Assembly (NCBI RefSeq): GCF_040939455.1
Contig: NC_134112.1
Location: 24,702,501 to 24,766,500 of the forward strand
DNA: 64,000 nt
Origin: Microcebus murinus
Taxonomy: Eukaryota > Chordata > Mammalia > Primates > Cheirogaleidae
Direction: 5' to 3'
Positions 25,556-35,899 of this stretch are shown here, in pieces. The notes under the pieces are model-generated. The model had not been told where the DNA came from. It saw nothing but the letters and a program-made list of their open reading frames with translations, and did no database searches. A program made the position numbers and the translations under genes. How positions within the stretch are numbered: the stretch's first letter is position 1; the number at the start of each line of letters is the position of its first letter.

Positions 25556-26435
25556 ATGAATTCAACATCAAAAAATACAAATAACTCAATTTAAAAATGG
25601 ACAAAGGATTTGAACAGACATTTTTCCAAAGAAGATATTTAGGGCTAATAGGCACATGAAAAGGTGCTCAACATGACTAATCATTAGGAAAGTACAAATC
25701 AAAACCACAAAGAGATACCACTTAATACCCATCAGGATGGCTATTATTAAAAAACAAAAACAAATAGAAAATAGTTGTTGTGGATGTGGAGAAATTGGAA
25801 CCCTTGTGCACTGTTGGTAGGAATGTAAAATGGTAAAACCACTGTGAAAAATGGTATTGGTGATTCTTCAAAAAATTAAGCATACAATTACTATATGATC
25901 CAACAATTCTACCTCTGGGCATATAGCCAAAGAATTGAAAGCATATATATATTCATGACAGCAGTATTCACAGTAACTAAAAGGTGGAAACAGCCCAAAT
26001 GTTCCTTGATGGATGAATGGCTAAACAAAATGTGATATTTGCATACAATGGAATGCTATTCAGCCTTAAGAGGAATGAAATTCTGAAGCATTCTAAAATA
26101 TGGATGAACCTTAAAGACATTATGCTAATCGAAATAAGCCAGACACAAAAGAACAAATATTGTATGATTTCACTTACATGAGATTCCTAGAATAGTCAAA
26201 TTCATAGAGATAGAAAGTAGAACAGTTGCTTCCACAGGCTGGTGGGAGGGGAGAATAGGGAGTTATTGTTTAATGGGTACAGAGTTTCAGTTTGGAATAA
26301 CGAAAAAGTTTTGGAGATGGATGGTGGTGGTGGTTGCATAACAATGTGAATGTACTTAATGCCACTGAACTGCATGCTTAAAGATAGTCCAAATGGTACA
26401 TTTTGTTATATACATACTACCATTTAGAAAAAGAA
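25556..26435 (+). mobile_element. L1M-type 3' end inserted in the older L1
   Basis: A well-preserved L1 ORF2 3' end and 3' UTR: AATGGACAAAGGATTTGAAC, ACCCATCAGGATGGCTATTA, ATATGATCCAACAATTCTAC, TGGAATGCTATTCAGCCTTA, GGCTGGTGGGAGGGGAGAAT and GAACTGCATGCTTAAAGATA. It is less diverged than the surrounding L1, which fits a later insertion, and has no intact frame. Confidence 0.85.
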
Positions 26436-26439
26436 TCAA

Positions 26440-27099
26440 TGAAAATCTAGGAATGAAACAAATAATAATAGCGAATGACTTGAATTTTACTATGTGACAA
26501 AGATTCTTAGGTTTAAAGAACAAAATTCAGCTCTTTGTTTAAGAACTATCTAAAACAAAATTATATTAAAAATTTAACAATGAAGGAACAAAAATACATT
26601 TAAAGATACAAATATAAAGAGATTATGATGGCAAAATCATATTACATAAAGTAAAATTTAAGGCAAAATTTGAGATGAATGGGTGTCTTAGAATGGAAGA
26701 AAGAGGCACAACTTGTTAAGAGGAAACTCTATTACGTACTTTTATGTATATAGTATTATATAAATGACTGCATAAAGGCAAAACCTTTAGAAATTTAAGA
26801 ATTTGACTTAAAACCATAACTATGTTGGAAATTTATAATATTTCCCTCAGCATTTGACAGGTCAAGATGATACCACATATCAAAGTAATTGATTAACACA
26901 TTTAATAAGCTTAGTTTAATAGCTACTTATAGAATACTACAAATAACGAATATACTGTCTTATCACATTTTATGGACTATTTACAAAATTCATCCTAAAC
27001 TTGGCCACAAATATAACCTTTAAAGATATAGAAATAGAGATTGTATCATGTTCTCTAATCACAGGGACATAAAAAACAGTAAATACAGTTTCAAGCTAC
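26440..27099 (+). mobile_element. ancient L1 continuation
   Basis: A-rich, L1-like text (ATTCATCCTAAACTTGGCCA, GTTCTCTAATCACAGGGACA) between the L1 insertion and the MLT1 LTR. The assignment rests mainly on its position between clearer L1 pieces. Confidence 0.45.
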
Positions 27100-27512
27100 T
27101 GGTTTGGATTGAATTGTGGGTTCTCAAAATTCATATGTTGAAGTCCAAAACCAAAGTATCTCAGAATGTGACTTTCTTTGGAGATAGGATCTTCACAGAG
27201 TTAATCAAATTAAAGTGAGATTGTTAAGGTGGGTCCTAATTTAATATGATTGGTCTCCTCATAAAAGGGAAATTTAGACACAGACACAAAAGGAAGATGA
27301 GGTGAAGACACAGAGAAAACAGCCATCTATGCACCAAGGAGAAAGTTCTGGAACAGATTCTTCCTTCACAGCCTTTTGAAGGAACCAACTCTGCCAACAC
27401 TTTGATCTTAGACTTTTAGATCTTAGAATTTCCAGAACTGTGAGACAGTAAATTTCTGTTGTTGAAGCCACCCTTGGCAGTAGTGTTAGGACAGCCCTAT
27501 CAAACTAATATA
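27100..27512 (+). mobile_element. solitary MLT1-type MaLR LTR
   Basis: Starts TGGTTTGGATTGAATTGTGG, contains CTCAGAATGTGACTTTCTTT and GAGAAAGTTCTGGAACAGAT, and ends CAGCCCTATCAAACTAATATA, in MLT1 consensus order. Flanking pentamers GCTAC (27095-27099) and ACTAC (27513-27517) look like a decayed target duplication. It is a solo LTR with no internal part. Confidence 0.82.
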
Positions 27513-28183
27513 ACTACCATTAGAAAATTGCAAATATTCTTCTAAATAGTTTTGAGATCAGAGAAATTTTAAGCTAAAATGAATGAAAATGAGAACATTG
27601 TATATTAAAATATATGTTAAAGCTAAAACTGTGGAAGAGATTTTACAGATTTTAAATACTTTTCATAGTTAAAAAAAGATTGAAAATAAACTGATACAAA
27701 CATTTTGATTACAAAAAAAAAAGAAAATAAACTGAGCCTCTAAAACTCAAGAAACTAGAAGAAAGCAAGTATAAACTAATATAAATAAGACGAAAATGCT
27801 AAATGAGGAAATTAACAAGAAATATAGAATTGTTAAATAAAACCAAGAGCTGGTCTTTCAAAAAGATTAAGAAGTCTGACCAAGAAAAATAGAGAAAACG
27901 TGAACATCAACAATGAGATAAGAAAGATTGAACACAGATATGGATGAAATTAAAGGAATTATAAATTTTAGGATGGAAAATTGGACAGTCCAAGTGAAAT
28001 CGGTAGTTTTCTAGGAAAAATAGAAATTGTTAAAATTGATTCAAGAATAAGCAAAGCACATGAGTAGACTTCTAATGACTAAAGATATTGAAACAGCCAT
28101 TACTAAAAAGGAACAAAGTAAAGATGGTTTTAAAAAACAAATTTTATGTGATCTTCAAATAATATATCATTCTTATATAGATG
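27513..28183 (+). mobile_element. ancient L1 continuation (middle of ORF2)
   Basis: CAAGAAACTAGAAGAAAGCA, ACCAAGAGCTGGTCTTTCAA and GTCTGACCAAGAAAAATAGA match the L1 ORF2 region after the endonuclease, so the LINE resumes after the MLT1 LTR. Confidence 0.65.
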
Positions 28184-28587
28184 TGCTGTGGTTTGAATGT
28201 GTCCCCTTCAAAATTCAGATGTTTTAAAACTTGATGGCCAATGTGATGATATTGAGAGTTAGGACCTTTAAGAGATGATTAGGTCATGAGGTCTCCTCCT
28301 CTCCTGAATGGGAATAGGTGCCCAAATAAAAGGCCTTGTTGGAGGGAGTGAGTTCTGCTTGCTCTCCGTCTTCTGCCATGTTAGGACATAGCGCGTTCCT
28401 CCACCCCGGAGGGGCTACAGCAAAAAGGTGCCATATTTGAAGCACAGAGAAGCCCTCACCAAACAATTGAACCTGCTGGTGCCTTAATCTTGAGCTTCCC
28501 AGCCCCAAAACTGTGAGAAAATAATTTTTTAAATAAATTATCCAGTATGTGATATTATGTTATAGCTGCACAAAATGATATAAGACA
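28184..28587 (+). mobile_element. solitary MaLR LTR (MST/MLT-like), second copy
   Basis: TGCTGTGGTTTGAATGTGTC at the start, TTAGGTCATGAGGTCTCCTC, TCTTCTGCCATGTTAGGACA, CTTAATCTTGAGCTTCCCAG and a TATAAGACA end. It is the same class as the LTR at 3175 and is also a solo LTR. Confidence 0.82.
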
Positions 28588-29540
28588 ATATGTAAATATA
28601 TAATAAAATTTAAATAATATTCTAGATTCTGAGCTCTAGAATAATACTTAATAGATTTAAAAAGAAATATGCAAGACCCACATGAGGAAGATGACAAAAC
28701 TTTATGGAGCTGAAATAGAATCTAAATAAATGGAGACACCACTTATCTGCCTTGAAAGCATGTAAAGATGTTCATTTTTGTGAGGGAATATATAAATTTT
28801 AATGCAAAACTATATTCTGTTTCTTTTTTAAAAACTTAAAAGCTCTCATTTGGAAGAATAAGTCAATAAAAATTGCCAAAAACTTTTTTTAATACGGCAG
28901 TTTAGGGCTCTGCTAAATATCGGAACGTAGATAAAGTTATTATAATTAAAACAGTATACTATTTGCTCAAGAATACATAGTAGCTTGGGGGGACAGAATT
29001 GAATCCCCAGACAGACCCATGTATATATGGGGCCTTAAAATCTGAATAAGACAATCAGATCAGTGGGAACATGATGAATTATTATATTTAATAAGTTATG
29101 TTAGGACAATCAACTATTCAGCAAATCCCTACTTGATACCATACACAAAAATAAATAGCAGATAGATTAAAGAACTGAGTGTTAGAAATCAAGATCTATA
29201 AGAAAACCACAGAAAAGTAGAAGAGAATATTTTCTTAATCTTAGCATGAAGAAAACTTTCTGAAGCAGGACACATTAAAACATAAGGAGAAACATGTAAC
29301 AGAGCCAAGAATTAAAAAAAAAAATCTATGTGACAAGGTACAAAGTTAAAAGGCAATGAAAGACCAAGGAAAAATATTTTTAAAATGTATAATAGAGTAA
29401 ACATAAAAGTTTATTGCAAGTTAACAAGAAAAATACCAAGAAATCAGGAGAAAAATAGAGAAATATGTGATACGCAATTTATTGAAGAAGAACCCCAGTG
29501 ACCTCTGTGAAAAGATATTCTACTTGGCTAGAAGAGAGAG
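28588..29540 (+). mobile_element. ancient L1 continuation (late ORF2)
   Basis: GATGACAAAACTTTATGGAG, TGAATCCCCAGACAGACCCA, TACTTGATACCATACACAAA and CAGATAGATTAAAGAACTGA follow the later part of L1 ORF2 in order, closing the nested block that starts near 24140. Confidence 0.65.
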
Positions 29541-29544
29541 AGTA

Positions 29545-29690
29545 GTAAGTATTGTGTATCAAGCATTGCTTACTTAATCTTTCACAGTCCTGTAAAGTGA
29601 GTTCATTTAACAAGTGAGAAAATTAAGTCTTAGAATTAGTTAAACTTACTGGTTTACATTTTTGCAGACACTGTAGCTTATGGAAGTAAT
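29545..29690 (-). repeat. MIR SINE, antisense
   Basis: CAGTCCTGTAAAGTGAGTTC and ACAAGTGAGAAAATTAAGTC are reverse-complement MIR text. Confidence 0.5.
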
Positions 29691-29752
29691 GGAATATTTT
29701 CTCCATTAAATCAAAACCCTTCCTATATTCTCATTCTCATAATTCATGATTA

Positions 29753-29756
<4 letters not shown>

Positions 29757-29785
<29 letters not shown>

Positions 29786-30059
29786 AGACTTGGTCTTCCT
29801 CTGTCACCCCAGTGGTGGTATCATAGCTCACTGCAACCTCGAACTCCTGGGCTCAAGGAATCCTGCTTTAGCCTCTCAAGTAGCTGAGACTACAGGGACA
29901 CACCACCATACCTGGCTAGTTTTTTCATTTTTTGTAGAGATGGAGTCTCATTGTGTTGCCCAGGCTGGTCTTGAAGTCATGGACTCAAGTGATTCTCCTG
30001 CCTTGGCCTCCCAAAGTGTTGGGGTTACAGACATGAGTCTGTAATGGCCACATCTGGCC
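29757..30059 (-). mobile_element. Alu, old (AluJ-like), antisense
   Basis: About 28 T residues, then GAGACTTGGTCTTCCTCTGT, ATCATAGCTCACTGCAACCT, GTAGAGATGGAGTCTCATTG and GCCTTGGCCTCCCAAAGTGT. ATTATCTTT on both sides is a plausible target duplication. There is no lemur-specific linker. Confidence 0.92.
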
Positions 30060-30585
30060 AGCAATTATCTTTAATATTAATTTTATTTTCAGAACCTACT
30101 TGAAGTTGTTAATTTAGTACAGTCCCTTGAAGACAGAGGACAAGGAAAGAAATTCAGTCTATTACCTTTGATCATGTGACCCTCTGAGAGGTTAAGCTTT
30201 CAAGACATACATATACATACATGTGGATTTGACTTGAAAAGATAGACATGATTTTTATAAGGATGTGTTTCTATTTTACTTTGGCAAATACTGCATAAAT
30301 CATGTCTCTAGGTTTTGATTTGCTGGACACTTTAAAATGTGTAAACTTCCTGGCATAGTATTGAATTGCCTTTCAATTAATCCAGTTTTTTTTTTGAAGC
30401 TTTATAGGGAATCTGTCAATCTCTAATTCATTATTTTATCAAATTTGGTTTCTTTATCATTTTTTCTTTGATAAGAGAATATTTTCATGAACTGTGGAAT
30501 TATGTGTGTATGTATACAAATGTATTTTTAAATTTTGTGGGTAAAAGATTTTTTTTTCTTTTATGTCATCAAGATATACTCTTTT

Positions 30586-30912
30586 ATTTTTTTTTTTTGA
30601 GACAGAGTCTCGCTTATTGACCAGGCTAGAGTGAGTGCCGTGGCGTCAGCCTAGCTCACAGCAACCTCAAACTCCTGGGCTCAAGCAATCCTTCTGCCTC
30701 AGCCTCCCGAGTAGCTGGGACTACAGGCATGCGCCACCATACCCGGCTAATTTTATATATATATTAGTTGGCCAATTAATTTCTTTCTATTTATAGTAGA
30801 GACGGGGTCTCGCTCTTGCTCAGGCTGGTTTCGAACTCCTGACCTCGAGCAATCCGCCCGCCTCAGCCTCCCAGAGTGCTAGGATTACAGGCGTGAGCCA
30901 CCGCGCCCGGCT
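30586..30912 (-). mobile_element. lemur-type Alu, young
   Basis: Full-length antisense Alu with linker TATATATATTAGTTGGCCAA, many retained CpGs and an exact 15-bp target duplication AAGATATACTCTTTT (30571-30585, 30913-30927). It is the least diverged Alu in the window. Confidence 0.95.
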
Positions 30913-31139
30913 AAGATATACTCTTTTTAATACTTTTGACTCTCTTTAAGTACTGTAATGGCTTTCTGATATTACAGTGATCAGAATTAATTAGTACTTA
31001 ATAAATTACATCATACAAATTCCCATGACTTTCTTCAACTTTAACAAATTAGGAAAAAACATTTTTTATAAAATGTTATTTATTATTTCTGAGTCATTTT
31101 CTACATTATGAGACTTCACCTCTTTCTGGCAATTTCTTA

Positions 31140-31458
31140 CTATCCATTAAATGGCTATTATGTAAACAGCTCATGGTCTAGGGAAAGCCAACAAGTAAAC
31201 AGCTATAATAGAATGTGATATGATTGATAACAGGAGTATGAATCAAGTGCTTGAGGAAGATGCACAGATGAGCTGAGTTCTTTATCAGGTGGGGCTGAAA
31301 AATTACACTTGAGCTGAACCTTCAAGAGTAAGTGGATTTCTGCCAACTAAGCAGAGCCTAAGATGGATATTGGAGTAGGAAGTGAAAGTGGATACAACAT
31401 ACTAGGAAGAGGAGACAGCAGAGTGTGGAAAGGCAAGACAGATGGAAATTCCTTTTTT
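31140..31458 (-). mobile_element. L2 fragment, antisense, first half
   Basis: AACAGCTCATGGTCTAGGGA, GTGGGGCTGAAAAATTACAC, GAGCTGAACCTTCAAGAGTA and GAGTGTGGAAAGGCAAGACA follow antisense L2. It is interrupted by the Alu at 31459 and continues at 31771-32060 (GACATTGAAAGCCCTGCTAA, AAATAAGATGAATGGTTCCC). Confidence 0.6.
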
Positions 31459-31770
31459 ATTTTGAGACAGTCTTGCTCTGTAGCCCAGGCTAGAGTACCT
31501 GGCATCAGCCTAGCTCACACCAGCCTCAAACTCCTGGGCTTAAGTGATCCTCCTGCCTCAGCCTCCCGTATAGCTGGGACTACAGGCATGCACTACCACA
31601 TCAGGCTAATTTTTTCTATTTTTAATTGTCTGGCTAATTTCTTTTTATTTTTAGTATAGACAGAGTCTCACTCTTGCTCAGGCTGGTCCTGAACTCCTGA
31701 CCTCAAGCAATCATCCCTCCTCTGCCCCCCAGAGTGCTAGGATTACAGGGGTAAGCCACCATGCCCAACC
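31459..31770 (-). mobile_element. Alu with exact target duplication, antisense
   Basis: Alu from GAGACAGTCTTGCTCTGTAG to GCCACCATGCCCAACC, flanked by the 16-bp duplication TGGAAATTCCTTTTTT (31443-31458, 31771-31786). It carries a shortened AATTGTCTGGCTAATTTC linker and sits inside an L2. Confidence 0.93.
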
Positions 31771-32386
31771 TGGAAATTCCTTTTTTCTATATAAGAAAAA
31801 GAAGTAGTAAGTTGATTTGGCAAGAGTGTAAAACATTGGGAGTCAGGCACCAAGAAATGAGTCCAGAAATGTGAGCTGAGACTAGTCTTTGCAGGACATT
31901 GAAAGCCCTGCTAAGGAATCTCTTTAAGTAAATTAGAGATGTGGAAATTTTCAAGCAGAGAAATAAGATGAATGGTTCCCACGGTCTTGGTGAGAATTGG
32001 GTTCAAGGAGTGCAGGCAGAGGAAAACCAGCTAAATAATTGTGATATTTTAGTTGAGAGATGAACAGAGCCAAACTAGGGCAGTAACTATGGGAATGAAA
32101 AGAAAAGAACAATTGGAGAAAAATAAAATGTGAGTTTTCGTCAAGATAGTAAATTTATGTTTTGATATACCTGTTCTGCTTTAAGCACATGAAGGTAATA
32201 GGATATAAGAGAAAAATGTTATAAATAATAGGCAGTTGTGCTCAAAGATAAGATACACGTCTTCGTGGACCAAAAATAGAGCAGCAGTATAGCATATTGT
32301 GTGGCTGTAATGCCATCAGGTAGCTGAGTTCTGGGTCCAAAACTGGGCAGTAGTGGCTGGGAGTTCTATTCCTGAGTAAAAGGAGT

Positions 32387-32480
32387 AAAAGTAAATCTAG
32401 GGAGAAAGACATAGAATATAAGAAATAGCTATGAACACAAGATGATTTTAAGAATCAGTCATAAACTTTAAGTATTGAAT
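32387..32480 (+). repeat. 94-bp exact direct repeat, copy 1
   Basis: Starts AAAAGTAAATCTAGGGAGAA and ends CTTTAAGTATTGAAT. Base for base it matches 32946-33039, offset 559 bp. See the matching finding. Confidence 0.97.
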
Positions 32481-32809
32481 ACTTTATGTGCATAGCTGTG
32501 GACTGGGCCCAGCCTCATAGGCTGAAGACAGGAAGCTAAAATCTGCTGCTGACCATTGCCTTGGGCTACATTTTTCCGCAAGATTTGTATCTTAAACATG
32601 AGAAGTCACAATTACAGTGGTAAGACCAGACATTGAACCAGGCCACTTGCTGGCTTCATGATGATCTACAATATCTCTAATATCCCCATAAAGCAGGAGC
32701 TCCAACCCACCAGTGTAAGAACCAGTCCTAAGCTGGGGACTTGGGAGGCCAAAGAGACAACTATAAAATCATATACAGGAAGAGGTGCACACAGACAGCC
32801 AAGGTGGGA

Positions 32810-33660
32810 GGTGGGGGGTGGGAAATAAATAAAAAGTTTCTCATTCAAAATCCTGAAGACCAAAATTTTAAACATAAAAAAAGAAAAAAGTCAACAAAAA
32901 TAACCTTACCTAAAGAATTGTTAAATGATATATTTCAGTAAGAAGAAAAGTAAATCTAGGGAGAAAGACATAGAATATAAGAAATAGCTATGAACACAAG
33001 ATGATTTTAAGAATCAGTCATAAACTTTAAGTATTGAATTTTAAAAACCTGGTTTTGTATATATTTAAAAAATAAGAAGGTAAAACTAAAACTGGACAAG
33101 AAGATTTGATTTGTTTATGGGATGGTAGAATGGTATTCCCAGGTTTAAAGCATGCAAAGGTTCATACCATGTTTGAGAAGAGAGTAGAAACACTGAAAAA
33201 CTTTAGATGTTATTAAAAACATTTATAGTTAATTATGTATGTTTTAAAAAATCAAGGGTTACCGTTAAGAAGAATAGAAAAGTAATCCATAGCTTACAAA
33301 GCCCCATGGGGCTAAAAAGGAAACTTAGCAAACTTTTATCAATCCAACAGAAGGCAGGAGAGAAGGAAAAAGAAATTGAAGGAAAAATGAAAGTGAATAG
33401 TAAAGACAAAATGATATGTTAGAAATAAGTGTAATCATAATAAGTGTCAACAGATTAAATTCACTTTTCATCAGATTACATTTTAAAAATTCAGCTGTCT
33501 ACTCCTTATGAGAGACATACCAACGCATCTAAAAAAAAATTAAACACAAAGGGGGAGAAAAATGATCTACTGAGAAAGTATTAGAAAAAGTAAAATTTCA
33601 CATTAGAATCAACTGATATTAGTAGACAGATACAGAAAGGTGAAAAGGAAGACAGATGAC
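32810..33660 (+). mobile_element. old L1 5'-region fragment
   Basis: CAAAATCCTGAAGACCAAAA, GGACAAGAAGATTTGATTTG, TCAAGGGTTACCGTTAAGAA and ACTCCTTATGAGAGACATAC follow the 5' part of an ancient L1. Heavily mutated, without open frame. It contains copy 2 of the 94-bp repeat. Confidence 0.5.
32946..33039 (+). repeat. 94-bp exact direct repeat, copy 2
   Basis: Second copy of the 94-bp unit. Its surroundings (AATTGTTAAATGATATATTTC before, AAAACCTGGTTTTGTATAT after) read as continuous old L1-like sequence, so this copy looks like the native location and copy 1 the derived one. Confidence 0.97.
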
Positions 33661-35899
33661 TCTAAAGTAGCATTTACCATGGCACAGCCTCTGAGAGATC
33701 TAATTCTGAAGAGGTTATTTGAAAAAAAGAATTTAGTGAAAAGTTAGAGAAATGGTGCATTCTCTGTCTCCCTTTGGGTATATTCAAGGTGCATATTTGT
33801 ATATTAAAATAAGTTCTTAAGTCTTTAGACATCTGTTTAACTTTGTTTGTTAGACCACAAATAAACTTTGTGGTATTTGACCACAAAACCTTTAATCAAT
33901 TTGAGGGATTTTTTTTTTTGTGGGGGGTGACTCATATAGGTAGGAAATTAGAGGGGTAGCTTTCAAATTGAAAGAAACCAGGGTTTCAGTGACTAGAATT
34001 GAAGGCTTGGTGCTGCTCTCTACTTATCTGTCTTTATTGTCTGTGTCTGCTATGCTCATCATGGCAGCCTCATTATGTTTTACTATGGACACTCTTCATG
34101 TAAGCCTTCAGCAACCTTAGCTTAGCAGTCCGTGGCAGAACTCTGTTGGCTTTGTTGGATTTGCTTGGCTCCCGGTTTGGCTGTGAGAATGAGGTGCCCT
34201 TATTGTCCATGAGAACAGCCCTTTGGCGGAAGGGGCAAGATTTGTTATCAGGAGGAGGATGGGAAACCTTATCAGAAACAAAGCAAGTATAGCTATAAAT
34301 TTATATCACTGTAAATACTCATTAATATTCTGTAGAACTACTGTTCTGAAGAGCTAACCTTGGGAAATGCTGCCACATAGAGTTTCTAGTATATGTGGGT
34401 AGTGGTATTAATATCTTAACTGAAAGTGGACATGCAGGAGGAAGAACCAGTTTGGGGTCTGTTCGAGGGGAGGGTAGGAGGATAAAAGTTGTTTGAACAT
34501 GTTGAATTCATTGTGCTTCTGAGGGCCAACAGTAAGAAATAGTTATGATTAGTGAAATTTTGGCCTGACTCTAGGCTTGGAACTGACAGGTTTACTCTTG
34601 CGTTTGTAACTGAGTGTACTGAGCAAGTGTACTAGCTATAGGCTGTGCATGTAGTCAGGAGGTAGGTTGTGTTAAGGGGTGAGGCAGGAGAAGACCATCA
34701 TCCATGATAAGTTGATGTATTTGGCTTATTCTTTACTTAAAAAAAAAGTAGGGCAAGAAATGTTCCTTTCTGCTGCGATTAATTCTCATGAAACTAGGTG
34801 AAGAGTTCTTCCCACTTACATCATCACCATTCAGCAGTGGTTGCCTTTATCACAAATACGGTCTCACAGCATTGTGTAAAAATATAATATTTTAAAATTA
34901 TTCCTCATGGGAGTGTTTTTCTACTCAATAAGGAAACAGTCAAGTGGAATCCAACCCTGTGTAAAGAAACAGTAATATGTCCTTTGTCCTCATGCTAACC
35001 TGATTAGTTACCCTTCCTTAATGTTGTGTTATGCACCATCAGAAATGGTTGCAGAAGGGTATGTGTTTGCAGAGTAGATCACACTCAACTCATATGTTAA
35101 AGTGGCCACCTCTCCAACTATGCCTCCCAACCCAAAATATGAAGAATCCACATTCTCAAGAGATTTCCAAGTGGGTTTCAGAGACAGTGCTTCCTGGTTA
35201 GCCAAGCATAGCTTATTAGCACAGCCTTCTCTTAATATTTAATTTCTTGCTCTCCCCAGTTTACTGCTGGGTTATCATCTTGCCTTATGCTTATCCCTTC
35301 TTACTCTCTACCCTCTTTTCTCTGTCAGCCATCGCTTCTTTTTACCTATCGACAAACTTAGAACTCCTGTGAACAATCAATTCTCTATAAAATAGAGGGC
35401 AAATGATTACTGTGCCTGTTTTTCTTCTCAAGCAAACTGGAGGCGGGGGAAACCCAGAGGGGTATGGAATATGGTGGTAATAGGATTACTCAGAAATTGG
35501 TTATTAGCCTTGTTTTACTTTGTGAGATTGCCGATGCTGAATGAAAGGAATGTATATGAAATTTCTAGGAAAATATCCAATTCCTGTCACAGAAAATGTT
35601 ACAAATTATACAACTCCTAAAGAATAAAATAGAAGGACATAAGATTGCAAGCTGCAGGTCTCTTATTTGGCTTTTTAAAATGATTTTTAAAGCTGAAAGA
35701 TATATAATTTACAAGATGGAGTTTTAAAAATCATGTTCTTCAAAGACATTCAAGTTAACTCTCCTTGGGCTCCAGATGTTTAGCTTTCAGGAACCGAGAG
35801 TTTTATTATAAACCAACATTGTACACCATCTTAATCTGGAGTGAATGTCAAGGAATTGCTGTTTAAAGTGATTTTCACTATGAAAGCAAACCATTTCGT

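Noticed and set aside
29790..30044. 84-codon frame
   Set aside because: Alu-encoded; the same applies to the 98-codon frame at 31363-31659 and the 86-codon frame at 13939-14199, which is part hAT relic and part Alu.
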